From assembly GCA_964538875.1 (NCBI GenBank), contig CAZIHO010000050.1, positions 1 to 23,140 on the forward strand: DNA of 23,140 nt, given 5' to 3'. The position numbers and the translations under genes are program-made. Of this stretch, positions 1-6,746 are shown one piece after another. Below the pieces are notes generated by a model that made no database searches, was not told the DNA's origin, and saw only the letters and a list, made by a program, of their open reading frames with translations. Position 1 is the first letter of the stretch; each line of letters begins with the position of its first letter. The DNA comes from CAZIHO01 sp964538875 (lineage in GTDB: Bacteria > Pseudomonadota > Gammaproteobacteria > Chromatiales > Chromatiaceae).

Positions 1-33
1 TATACATTAGATTAGGCATACCACTCAACGCCC

Positions 34-420
34 ATGAAAATAGACCGCCTTGACCATTGGGTACTGACCGTCAAAGACATCGACGCCACCGCGTCTTTCT
101 ATTCCAAAGTGCTGGGAATGGACATCATCGGTTTCGGCGGCGGTCGAACAGCTCTGTCTTTCGGTGTGCAGAAAATCAACCTGCATCAGCAGGGAAAGGA
201 GTTTGAGCCGAAAGCGCAACAGCCCACGCCGGGCTCGGCTGATTTGTGCTTTATCACCTCAGTCCCGATAGCTGAAGTGGTAAGCCACCTCAATTCGTGT
301 AATGTGTCAGTAATCGAGGGGCCGGTGCAGCGCACCGGAGCAACCGGCCCCATTCTGTCGGTTTATTTCCGCGATCCGGACATGAATCTAATTGAGGTTT
401 CAAATTCCGTGTCTGCCTGA
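34..420 (+). CDS. VOC family protein (glyoxalase/bleomycin-resistance fold)
   Basis: A 128-residue single-domain protein of the vicinal oxygen chelate superfamily. Visible features are the opening strand with LDHWVLTV (His8), a second candidate ligand His51 in INLHQQ, Asp70 at the start of the second half (SADLCF), and the closing DPDMNLIEVSN strand with Glu121. These are the positions where VOC enzymes bind a divalent metal. The length suits the small VOC proteins that dimerise to form the active site. The substrate cannot be told; glyoxalase I, fosfomycin-type resistance enzymes and ring-cleavage dioxygenases all share this fold. No clear ribosome site precedes the ATG, and only 33 bases upstream are visible. 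By eye its GC content is near 50 percent, well below the genes that follow, which hints at a different origin. It appears to stand alone. Confidence 0.88.
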   Translation: MKIDRLDHWVLTVKDIDATASFYSKVLGMDIIGFGGGRTALSFGVQKINLHQQGKEFEPKAQQPTPGSADLCFITSVPIAEVVSHLNSCNVSVIEGPVQRTGATGPILSVYFRDPDMNLIEVSNSVSA

Positions 421-773
421 CGTCGCGATTGAGAGTAACCGGTCGAAATCTGCTCTTTTACTCAGCTCCTCACCCTAAACCTTAGGCATCTCCTTTCCCG
501 TTATCGCCTTTGCACACCGGAGCGGGCAAGGTTAGCCACACCGCTCGATCATCTTCGGGAAAAAAGGTGTCCTCGCGCCGGAAACGGTCCCCGCAGGCAG
601 CAAAGCCTAGAAATTTCCCCTGGGGATTCAACTCAACGGGCAGTCTGTCGATAAGGGTTAGACGAGGGGCCGGCGGGCGGGAGCGCTCTTGCTCGCGATT
701 CCCACCAGCCCGATGGCCGAGCAGTATTGGTAAATTAAATCATTTGTCCCGCTTCTTTAGGAGTAGCTTCCCC
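421..773. other. Intergenic region with an imperfect hairpin
   Basis: This 353-base gap lies between the VOC gene and the DHH phosphoesterase gene. I see no convincing gene. An open frame runs in from 510 and continues into the DHH gene, but its translation is Arg/Ser-rich and unlike a family N-terminus. The gap holds a small perfect hairpin, CCTAA-N3-TTAGG at 474-486. It also holds a longer imperfect one at 668-718, with GGCC/GGCC, CGGGC/GCCCG and GGGA/TCCC arms around a short loop. The second could end the VOC transcript or structure the DHH leader. There is no T-run, so neither reads as a classic intrinsic terminator. Confidence 0.4.
759..763 (+). promoter_or_regulatory. Ribosome binding site that fixes the DHH gene start
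   Basis: AGGAG sits 10 bases before the ATG at 774. It supports that codon over any start further upstream in the same open frame, because the encoded protein then begins just ahead of the conserved DHH motif I. Confidence 0.7.
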
Positions 774-1712
774 ATGACCGAGCGTACGGAACCCCTCTAT
801 CGGCTGATTACCCGTAGCGACATGGACGGGTTGGTCTGCGCAGTTTTGTTGACCGAGCTGAATTTGATCGGCGACATCAAGTTCGTGCATCCCAAGGATA
901 TGCAGGACGGCAAGATCCAGGTGACCGCCTCGGACATCACCACCAACCTGCCCTACGTGCCCGGCGTCCACATGGCCTTCGACCATCATCTGTCGGAAAC
1001 CATCCGCAACGAGAAGCACGCCAACCACATCATCGACCCGGATGCCCCCTCGGCGGCCCGGGTGGTGTACGACTACTACGGAGGCAAGAACCGCTTCCCT
1101 AACGTCAGCGAGGCCATGATGATCGCGGTGGACAAGGCGGACGCCGCCCAGTTCAGCCGCGAGGATATTCTCAATCCCCAGGGTTGGGAACTGCTGTCGT
1201 TCTTGATGGACGCCCGCACCGGGCTGGGCCGGTTTCGTACCTTCCGGGTGTCCAATTATCAGTTGATGATGGACCTGATCGCCTATTGCCGGGACCATGG
1301 CATCGACGACATTCTGGCCCTGCCGGACGTGAAGGAGCGGGTGGACCTGTACCTGCAACACGACGCCCTGGCCAAGGAGCAAATCCTGCGCTGTACCCGG
1401 GTCCTGGGTAATCTGGCAGTGCTGGACCTGCGGGGCGAGGAAACCATTTATGCCACCAACCGCTTCACCATTTACGCCCTGTTCCCGGAAACCAATATTT
1501 CCATTCACGTCATGTGGGGCGTGCAGAAGCAGAACACGGTGTTCGCCACCGGCAAGTCGATCCTGGATCGCAGTTCCCGCACCAACGTGGGCGAACTGAT
1601 GCTGAAGTACCAGGGCGGCGGCCACCTGAACGCCGGCACCTGCCAAATCGCCAATGAGCAGGCGGAACAGGTCCTGGCGGAACTGATCGCGGCGATTCGC
1701 GCCGACGGCTGA
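774..1712 (+). CDS. DHH family phosphoesterase (exopolyphosphatase-like)
   Basis: A 312-residue protein of the DHH/DHHA1 phosphoesterase superfamily, whose members are Mn-dependent and cleave phosphodiester or phosphoanhydride bonds (RecJ, NrnA, GdpP, PPX1). Motif I is RSDMDG with Asp16 and Asp18. The name-giving DHH triplet is Asp70-His71-His72 in AFDHHLSE. A further metal-site Asp lies in IAVDKADAAQF. The DHHA1 substrate-binding motif is Gly281-Gly-Gly-His284, followed by LNAGTC. No membrane segment or extra domain is visible, so it should be cytoplasmic. Substrates in this subgroup could be polyphosphate, nanoRNA or a cyclic-dinucleotide breakdown product, and the sequence does not decide. 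The start was chosen from the AGGAG at 759-763. It seems to be transcribed alone. Confidence 0.85.
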   Translation: MTERTEPLYRLITRSDMDGLVCAVLLTELNLIGDIKFVHPKDMQDGKIQVTASDITTNLPYVPGVHMAFDHHLSETIRNEKHANHIIDPDAPSAARVVYDYYGGKNRFPNVSEAMMIAVDKADAAQFSREDILNPQGWELLSFLMDARTGLGRFRTFRVSNYQLMMDLIAYCRDHGIDDILALPDVKERVDLYLQHDALAKEQILRCTRVLGNLAVLDLRGEETIYATNRFTIYALFPETNISIHVMWGVQKQNTVFATGKSILDRSSRTNVGELMLKYQGGGHLNAGTCQIANEQAEQVLAELIAAIRADG

Positions 1713-1732
1713 CCAGGGCAACCCGGTGGCCT

Positions 1733-1765
1733 AGCGGACAGCGGCTGGCGGCTGCTGTTCGCGCT
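1733..1765 (+). terminator. Possible terminator hairpin after the DHH gene
   Basis: An imperfect stem lies 20 bases after the DHH stop codon, with arms AGCG and ACAGC pairing to GCTGT and CGCT. A second dyad, CCGGAC-N13-GTCCGG, follows at 1767-1791. There is no T-tract, so this is only a weak candidate. Confidence 0.25.
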
Positions 1766-1818
1766 ACCGGACCCAACCGGCCCTTGTCCGGCGGGCGGGG
1801 CTCGGGTAGCGTACCGGG

Positions 1819-2190
1819 ATGCGATTCTCCGAAGCCCTCTCGTCCGGCGGATTTTCCATCCGCGCCTATGCCCCCGGCCTGATCCAGGTGGGGGAGCGCC
1901 GCTTTGAGCAGAGTCTGGTGGTCATGCCCCACCGGCTGCTGGAGGACTGGCCGCCGCGCCGGCCAGAGGACCTGACCCCGGAACATCTGGACCTGGTGCT
2001 GGAACTGGAGCCGGAAATCATCCTGCTCGGCACCGGCGCCAGCCTGGTGTTTCCGGACCCGGCCTGCCAGGCGCGGGCCGCCCGCCTGCGCGTCGGCGTG
2101 GAAGTGATGAACACCGGCGCCGCCTGCCGTACCTACAACATCCTGATGGCGGAGGGCCGGCGGGTGGCGGCGGCCCTGCTGCCACCCTAG
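1819..2190 (+). CDS. Mth938-like domain protein (DUF498, NDUFAF3-like)
   Basis: A 123-residue single-domain protein of the Mth938-like family, to which the human complex I assembly factor NDUFAF3 also belongs. Family features that can be read are the early GFSIRAYAPG and IQVGERRFEQSLVV strands, the central PEIILLGTGASLVFP, and the late VGVEVMNTGAACRTYNIL block ahead of the closing GRRVAAALL helix. The bacterial function is not established. The length is typical of the family. It is the first gene of a tight run of three: the next gene starts 7 bases after its stop. The start ATG follows a G-rich stretch rather than a textbook ribosome site. Confidence 0.85.
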   Translation: MRFSEALSSGGFSIRAYAPGLIQVGERRFEQSLVVMPHRLLEDWPPRRPEDLTPEHLDLVLELEPEIILLGTGASLVFPDPACQARAARLRVGVEVMNTGAACRTYNILMAEGRRVAAALLPP

Positions 2191-2197
2191 GCAAGCC

Positions 2198-2875
2198 ATG
2201 GACCGTAAACTGCTCCTCTCCATTTTGGGCTTGAGCCTGATGGTGATCGGTGTGCTGATCGTGCTGCCCGGCGGCCGCCCGGTGGAAACGGAACCCAGGG
2301 TGCCCTGGCGCATCCAGACCCACCCGGACGGCAGTTCCACCGTCTTCACCCTGACCCTGGGCCAAAGCACCCTGGCGGACGCCCGCCGCGTGCTGGGTGA
2401 CACCGGCAGCCCCACCCTGTTCGAGGCCAAGGACGGTCGCTTGAACCTGGAGGTCTTTTTCGAGCAGGCGGTGCTGGCTGGACTGCGGGCGGATTTCATC
2501 TTCGGCCTGGTGGCGGATCAAGAGCACCTGCGGGCCATGCATGACCGGGGCAGCCGGTCCGCCAAGATGGGCAGCGGCGAACGCAAGATCACCCTGGGCT
2601 CCGAGGACGATGCCAGTCTGGGCGACTTACGCATCCGCCATATCACCTATCTCCCCATGGCCGATCTGGACGCCAAGTTGCTGGAATCCCGCTTCGGCAC
2701 CCCGGCCGAGCGGCTGCCGGACCCCGGCGGCGACCTAGAACACTGGCTGTACCCGGAGCGGGGCCTGGACATCAGCGTCAGCGCCAAGCGTAAGGAAGTG
2801 TTCCAGTACGTGGCGCCCAAGGACTTCGACAGCCTGGCGGCGCCCCTGCGGGCCGGACCACCGGCGTCCAACTAA
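2198..2875 (+). CDS. Membrane-anchored hypothetical protein, possible BamE-like repeats
   Basis: A 225-residue protein I cannot name. Residues about 4-25 form one hydrophobic segment after MDRK, so it is an uncleaved anchor or a signal peptide and the remainder probably faces the periplasm. Two blocks look alike in outline: LTLGQSTLADARRVLGD near residue 52, and KLLESRFGTPAERL near 160 followed by HWLYPERGLDI. Both recall the Gly-x-[ST]...LG-x-P pattern and aromatic Trp-x-Tyr-Pro strand of BamE/SmpA-like folds, which is inference only. The gene begins 7 bases after the Mth938-like gene and ends 4 bases before the radical SAM gene, so the three are very likely co-transcribed. Confidence 0.75.
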   Translation: MDRKLLLSILGLSLMVIGVLIVLPGGRPVETEPRVPWRIQTHPDGSSTVFTLTLGQSTLADARRVLGDTGSPTLFEAKDGRLNLEVFFEQAVLAGLRADFIFGLVADQEHLRAMHDRGSRSAKMGSGERKITLGSEDDASLGDLRIRHITYLPMADLDAKLLESRFGTPAERLPDPGGDLEHWLYPERGLDISVSAKRKEVFQYVAPKDFDSLAAPLRAGPPASN

Positions 2876-2879
2876 CTCC

Positions 2880-3941
2880 ATGCCGCCGGGTCCCCGTGGC
2901 CGGGGTGCCGGTTTCAATCCCGCCAACCGGCACGCCGTCTGGGAACGGGAAGAGGTGGATGATGGCTGGCCCCCGGACGGGGAGCCGGCTCCGCCCCTGG
3001 TCACCCAACTGACCCCGGACGCCAGCCGCTCCATCATCTCCTGGAACCGCTCCCCGGATGTGCCCTTCGACCGCTCGGTGAATCCTTACCGGGGCTGCGA
3101 ACATGGCTGCATCTATTGCTATGCTCGTCCCAGTCACGCCTGGCTGGGCCTGTCGCCGGGGCTGGAATTTGAAAGCCGGCTGTTCTTCAAACCAGACGCG
3201 CCGGCCCTGCTGCGCCGGGAGTTGAGCAAGCCCGGCTACCGGGCCGCGCCCCTGGCCCTATCCGGCGACACGGATGCCTATCAGCCCAGCGAACGGCGTC
3301 TGGGCCTGACCCGGGGCCTGCTGGAGGTGCTGGTGGAATTTCGTCATCCGGTGCTGATTGTCACCAAATCCGCCCTCATCGAACGGGACCTGGACCTGCT
3401 GCAAGCCCTGGCGGAAGCGGATCTGGTGCGGGTCAGCCTGTCCCTGACCACCCTGGACCCGGCCCTGGCCCGTCAATTGGAACCCCGGGCCAGCGCGCCG
3501 GCCCGGCGGCTGGCAGCGCTGGCCAGGCTGAGCCAGGCGGGGGTGCCGGTGGGGGTCATGACGGCGCCGGTGATTCCGGCCCTCACCGACCAGGACCTGG
3601 AAGCCCTGCTCGGCCAGGCCAAGGACGCGGGCGCCGCCTGGGCCAGCTATGTGTTGCTGCGCCTGCCCCTGGAAGTGGAGGCCCTGTTCCGGGACTGGCT
3701 GGCCCGGTATTGCCCCCAGCGGGCCGAACGGGTCCTGAGCCTGCTGCGGGACAGCCACGCCGGTCAGCTTTACAATCCCCGCTTCGGCGCCCGCATGGCC
3801 GGCGCCGGGCCGGTGGCGCAACTGATCGCCCAGCGCTTTCGACTGGCCCAGCGGCGGCTCGGATTCGGCGTCTGGAGCGCCCCGGACAGCGGACAGTTCC
3901 GGGTACCCCGGAGCGGCCCGGAGCAATTGAGTCTCTGGTGA
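2880..3941 (+). CDS. PA0069 family radical SAM protein
   Basis: A 353-residue radical S-adenosylmethionine protein of the PA0069/Rv2578c group, distantly related to spore photoproduct lyase. The iron-sulfur motif is Cys73-x3-Cys77-x2-Cys80 within NPYRGCEHGCIYCYAR. The family N-terminus is also readable (GRGAGFNPANR followed by DDGW), as are LALSGDTDAYQPSE and PVLIVTKSALIERDLDLL, which are typical of this group. The substrate is unknown in the family. The start at 2880 is supported by the match to the family N-terminus, although no good ribosome site is seen; translational coupling to the gene ending 4 bases earlier is likely. Composition matches the neighbours. Confidence 0.92.
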   Translation: MPPGPRGRGAGFNPANRHAVWEREEVDDGWPPDGEPAPPLVTQLTPDASRSIISWNRSPDVPFDRSVNPYRGCEHGCIYCYARPSHAWLGLSPGLEFESRLFFKPDAPALLRRELSKPGYRAAPLALSGDTDAYQPSERRLGLTRGLLEVLVEFRHPVLIVTKSALIERDLDLLQALAEADLVRVSLSLTTLDPALARQLEPRASAPARRLAALARLSQAGVPVGVMTAPVIPALTDQDLEALLGQAKDAGAAWASYVLLRLPLEVEALFRDWLARYCPQRAERVLSLLRDSHAGQLYNPRFGARMAGAGPVAQLIAQRFRLAQRRLGFGVWSAPDSGQFRVPRSGPEQLSLW

Positions 3942-3999
3942 CGCCGGTTGCCGCCGAAAAAGCCACTGTATTTGGGCTAATCTGCTAGCTTTTGTGCGT

Positions 4000-4034
4000 T
4001 CCCGCCGCCATCGCGCCGATTGGAGTCGGCGGGA
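4000..4034 (+). terminator. Strong hairpin between the radical SAM gene and the DUF11 gene
   Basis: An 8-bp perfect outer stem (TCCCGCCG at 4000-4007, CGGCGGGA at 4027-4034) encloses an inner stem (CCATCG/CGATTGG with one bulged base) over a CGC loop. It lies 58 bases after the radical SAM stop and 28 bases before the next start codon. No T-run follows, so it may be a factor-dependent terminator, or a leader structure of the downstream run. It also argues that this stretch is not coding. Confidence 0.45.
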
Positions 4035-4049
4035 GCGGAAATTTCTACT

Positions 4050-4054
4050 AGGAG
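4050..4054 (+). promoter_or_regulatory. Ribosome binding site for a TTG start
   Basis: AGGAG lies 8 bases before the TTG at 4063. The encoded product then begins LKLSQPILWLL, a proper signal peptide. Starting at the in-frame GTG at 3994 would add 23 Arg-rich residues encoded across the hairpin. Confidence 0.7.
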
Positions 4055-4062
4055 CCCCGCCC

Positions 4063-6270
4063 TTGAAGCTATCCCAGCCGATCCTTTGGTTACTAACCGC
4101 TGTCCTCGGTGGCGCCCTGCCCCTGGCCAGTCAAGGGGCGACCTTCCCCGTCGATCAATGCGCGGCTGACCGGTACGGGCAAAGTCTCAACTGCACCGCC
4201 AACGACCTGGAGTTCGCCAAGGACGCGGAGATCCTGTCCGTGGACGGGGTGCCCGGCGTCACCGCCTGCGTGGCCGGCAGCACAGTCACCATGGAGCTGG
4301 GCTTCACCCTGCAAGCCGGCCAGCCGGCCCGCTACAACGTCGGCGTGTTCGTCGGCAACCAGGGCAAAGACATCAAACTCACCAGCGCCGGCGGGGGCAA
4401 CAGCAGTTGCTCGGTCGCCACCTTCACGCCGCCGGACTATGGATTTCTCGACCTGGACCACAACCCCTGCGGCGACGTGTCGGATCGGCAACTCCTGTAC
4501 CCGAGGGTGACCGCCGAGGTGCTCTGTCAACCCGGCGCCGATGGCCGGGTATTGTTGCCTGGGCTGCTGTCCTGGGACGAGCAGGTCAATGCCTGCTCGG
4601 GCCCCCAGTCGCCGGTGCCCGGCACCCGCGCCAAGTGCAATGCCTCCTCTAGCATTGATTCCGGCGTCACCGCCCAGGCGCAACTGACGGTTTACAAACA
4701 GACCATTGGGGAGCCGGCGGGACCAGCGGCGAGCTTCACCTTCACTCCCAGCGGGACGCCGACCCCGGATCCCAGCACTCCGTTCAGCCTGAGCAACGGG
4801 GATTCCCGCACCATCCAGGTGCCCTACGGGCCTGGACCTACCGCCCAGGTGGACGTGGTCGAAGCGGTTTCCCCCGGCTGGACCCAACGGCCACCCGTCT
4901 GCGTGGACGCCGCAGGCGCCCCGGCCGGGCCTAACGTGACCATCCAACCGGACGGCGTCAGCGCTACCTTCGATGCCACCCACAGCGCCTACCATTGCCT
5001 TTTCGTCAACGTCTACGGCATAACCGCACCCCCACCGGCCGGCGACCTGGCGATCACCAAGGTGGTGGACGATCCCACTCCCTATCTGGGCGGGTCGGTC
5101 ACCTTCAGCCTCCAGGCAAGCAACCTAGGTCCCCTGGCGGCGACCGGAGTCAAGGTCCGGGACCCCTTACCGGCCGGCCTGGTCTTTTTGTCCGCCACCG
5201 CCACCAAGGGCCAATACGACCCGGCCCAGGGCCTCTGGACCATCGGGGACATGGCGGTGGGGGAAGTCCAGCAATTGCACATCAGCGTCCGGGTGGATCA
5301 GCCTGGCCTTAAGCTGAACCTGGCGTTGATCTCGGGCGACCTGGACGAACAGCAATTGCGTAACAATATCGCCCTGGCGCTGGTGCGGCCTTGGCGCATT
5401 ACGGATCCCGCCGCCCAGGCCGAACTGACGGTTTACAAACAGACCATTGGGGAGCCGGCGGGACCAGCGGCGAGCTTCACCTTCACTCCCAGCGGGACGC
5501 CGACCCCGGATCCCAGCACTCCGTTCAGCCTGAGCAACGGGGATTCCCGCACCATCCAGGTGCCCTACGGGCCTGGACCTACCGCCCAGGTGGACGTGGT
5601 CGAAGCGGTTTCCCCCGGCTGGACCCAACGGCCACCCGTCTGCGTGGACGCCGCAGGCGCCCCGGCCGGGCCTAACGTGACCATCCAACCGGACGGCGTC
5701 AGCGCTACCTTCGATGCCACCCACAGCGCCTACCATTGCCTTTTCGTCAACGTCTACGGCATAACCGCACCCCCACCGGCCGGCGACCTGGCGATCACCA
5801 AGGTGGTGGACGATCCCACTCCCTATCTGGGCGGGTCGGTCACCTTCAGCCTCCAGGCAAGCAACCTAGGTCCCCTGGCGGCGACCGGAGTCAAGGTCCG
5901 GGACCCCTTACCGGCCGGCCTGGTCTTTTTGTCCGCCACCGCCACCAAGGGCCAATACGACCCGGCCCAGGGCCTCTGGACCATCGGGGACATGGCGGTG
6001 GGGGAAGTCCAGCAATTGCACATCAGCGTCCGGGTGGATCAGCCTGGCCTTAAGCTGAACCTGGCGTTGATCTCGGGCGACCTGGACGAACAGGAATTGC
6101 GTAACAATATCGCCCTGGCGCTGGTGCGGCCTTGGCTCATCTCGAACCCGAGTGGCGCCCAGGCCATTGCCACCTGGCCGCCAGCCGCCGCAGCTTTGCT
6201 GGCTTTGCTGCTGGGCATGGCGGCGCTGCGCGCCCTGGCACGCCGGAGGGCCTCGGCCACCTGGAAATAA
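4063..6270 (+). CDS. Secreted DUF11 repeat surface protein with C-terminal anchor
   Basis: A 735-residue exported protein. Residues about 1-26 form a signal peptide ending in ASQGA. Residues about 27-200 are a Cys-containing unique domain. Two units of 247 residues follow, starting near 204 and 451. Each has a Cys-containing beta domain (LTVYKQTIGEP to VFVNVYGI-type strands, resembling prealbumin-like/SpaA-type folds) and then a DUF11 domain (about 328-420 and 575-667; DLAITKVVDD, VTFSLQASNLGP, VKVRDPLPAGL). The C-terminus has a hydrophobic helix at about 705-725 followed by ARRR. That tail has the layout of a sorting or anchor tail (IPTL-CTERM-like), but no IPTL motif is present. Such proteins are usually surface or matrix components. 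The start is TTG with AGGAG. The two units are nearly identical in DNA, which is unusual. Two genes follow almost without gap. Confidence 0.82.
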   Translation: MKLSQPILWLLTAVLGGALPLASQGATFPVDQCAADRYGQSLNCTANDLEFAKDAEILSVDGVPGVTACVAGSTVTMELGFTLQAGQPARYNVGVFVGNQGKDIKLTSAGGGNSSCSVATFTPPDYGFLDLDHNPCGDVSDRQLLYPRVTAEVLCQPGADGRVLLPGLLSWDEQVNACSGPQSPVPGTRAKCNASSSIDSGVTAQAQLTVYKQTIGEPAGPAASFTFTPSGTPTPDPSTPFSLSNGDSRTIQVPYGPGPTAQVDVVEAVSPGWTQRPPVCVDAAGAPAGPNVTIQPDGVSATFDATHSAYHCLFVNVYGITAPPPAGDLAITKVVDDPTPYLGGSVTFSLQASNLGPLAATGVKVRDPLPAGLVFLSATATKGQYDPAQGLWTIGDMAVGEVQQLHISVRVDQPGLKLNLALISGDLDEQQLRNNIALALVRPWRITDPAAQAELTVYKQTIGEPAGPAASFTFTPSGTPTPDPSTPFSLSNGDSRTIQVPYGPGPTAQVDVVEAVSPGWTQRPPVCVDAAGAPAGPNVTIQPDGVSATFDATHSAYHCLFVNVYGITAPPPAGDLAITKVVDDPTPYLGGSVTFSLQASNLGPLAATGVKVRDPLPAGLVFLSATATKGQYDPAQGLWTIGDMAVGEVQQLHISVRVDQPGLKLNLALISGDLDEQELRNNIALALVRPWLISNPSGAQAIATWPPAAAALLALLLGMAALRALARRRASATWK
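4670..5395 (+). repeat. Long tandem repeat, copy 1 (period 741 bp)
   Basis: First copy of an in-frame direct repeat inside the DUF11 gene. Compared by eye, 726 bases align with the second copy with only three mismatches (4680, 4681 and 5353). Identity ends abruptly at both edges. Confidence 0.95.
5411..6136 (+). repeat. Long tandem repeat, copy 2 (period 741 bp)
   Basis: Second copy of the repeat in the DUF11 gene, offset by 741 bases (247 codons). The mismatches change a Gln to Glu at the start of the unit and Gln to Glu near its end. Even silent third positions are conserved, which points to recent duplication or ongoing gene conversion. Confidence 0.95.
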
Positions 6271-6272
6271 AG

Positions 6273-6743
6273 ATGCAAGATGAATCCGCCCGCCCCCGCA
6301 CCCTGGTGCTACCGCCGGCACCCTTCGCCGCCGCCCTGACCGGCGGTTGGTGGCTGGACCGCACCCAATGGCCCCTGCCCTTGCCCGATCACCCCCTGGC
6401 CCACTGGCTGGGCTGGGGGCTGACCGGCGCGGGGCTGGTGCTGAGCATCTGGACCGTCGCGACCCTGTGGCGCCATCACACCACCGTCAATCCGTTCCGG
6501 GGCGTGGCGACCCTCTGCACCGACGGGCCATTCCAGTTCAGCCGTAATCCCATTTACCTGGGGGACTGGCTGATCCTGGCCGGTCTGAGCCTGGTACTGG
6601 CCACCTATTGGCCGCTGCTGTTTTCGCCCCTGATTTGGCTGTTGTTGCGCTATGGCGTGATCCGCCACGAAGAGGCCCATCTGACCCTGCGCTTCGGCGA
6701 TGCCTACCGCCGTTATCAGGCCCGGACGCGGCGCTGGATCTGA
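6273..6743 (+). CDS. Isoprenylcysteine carboxyl methyltransferase family protein
   Basis: A 156-residue integral membrane protein of the ICMT/phospholipid methyltransferase-like family, which uses S-adenosylmethionine at the membrane. Hydrophobic segments lie near residues 42-65 and 98-128. The family motif GPFQFSRNPIYLG is at 85-97. The C-terminal Glu133-Glu134, FGDAYRRY (141-148) and RTRRW tail complete the SAM-binding signature. In bacteria the substrate is generally unknown, and no prenylated protein is implied. The ATG at 6273 comes 2 bases after the DUF11 stop, and asnB begins 3 bases after this gene ends, so translation is probably coupled. An in-frame extension upstream overlaps the DUF11 gene and is not protein-like. 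Confidence 0.88.
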   Translation: MQDESARPRTLVLPPAPFAAALTGGWWLDRTQWPLPLPDHPLAHWLGWGLTGAGLVLSIWTVATLWRHHTTVNPFRGVATLCTDGPFQFSRNPIYLGDWLILAGLSLVLATYWPLLFSPLIWLLLRYGVIRHEEAHLTLRFGDAYRRYQARTRRWI

Positions 6744-6746
6744 TCC

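Noticed and set aside
510..773. In-frame N-terminal extension of the DHH phosphoesterase
   Set aside because: The translation is Arg/Ser-rich without family likeness, it crosses an imperfect hairpin, and the ATG at 774 has a good AGGAG.
735..1721. Long open frame on the minus strand opposite the DHH gene
   Set aside because: It mirrors a GC-rich gene with clear catalytic motifs on the plus strand; its own translation is Gly/Val/Gln-rich without any motif.
3994..4062. GTG start 23 codons upstream of the DUF11 protein
   Set aside because: It would place Arg-rich residues before the signal peptide and run through the 4000-4034 hairpin. TTG at 4063 has a proper ribosome site.
4093..5736. Open frames on the minus strand repeated in both copies of the DUF11 repeat
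   Set aside because: They are identical only because the DNA is duplicated. No motif, no ribosome site, and high GC explains their length.
6132..6272. 47-codon upstream extension of the methyltransferase gene
   Set aside because: It overlaps the end of the DUF11 gene in another frame, and its sequence is not like the family N-terminus.
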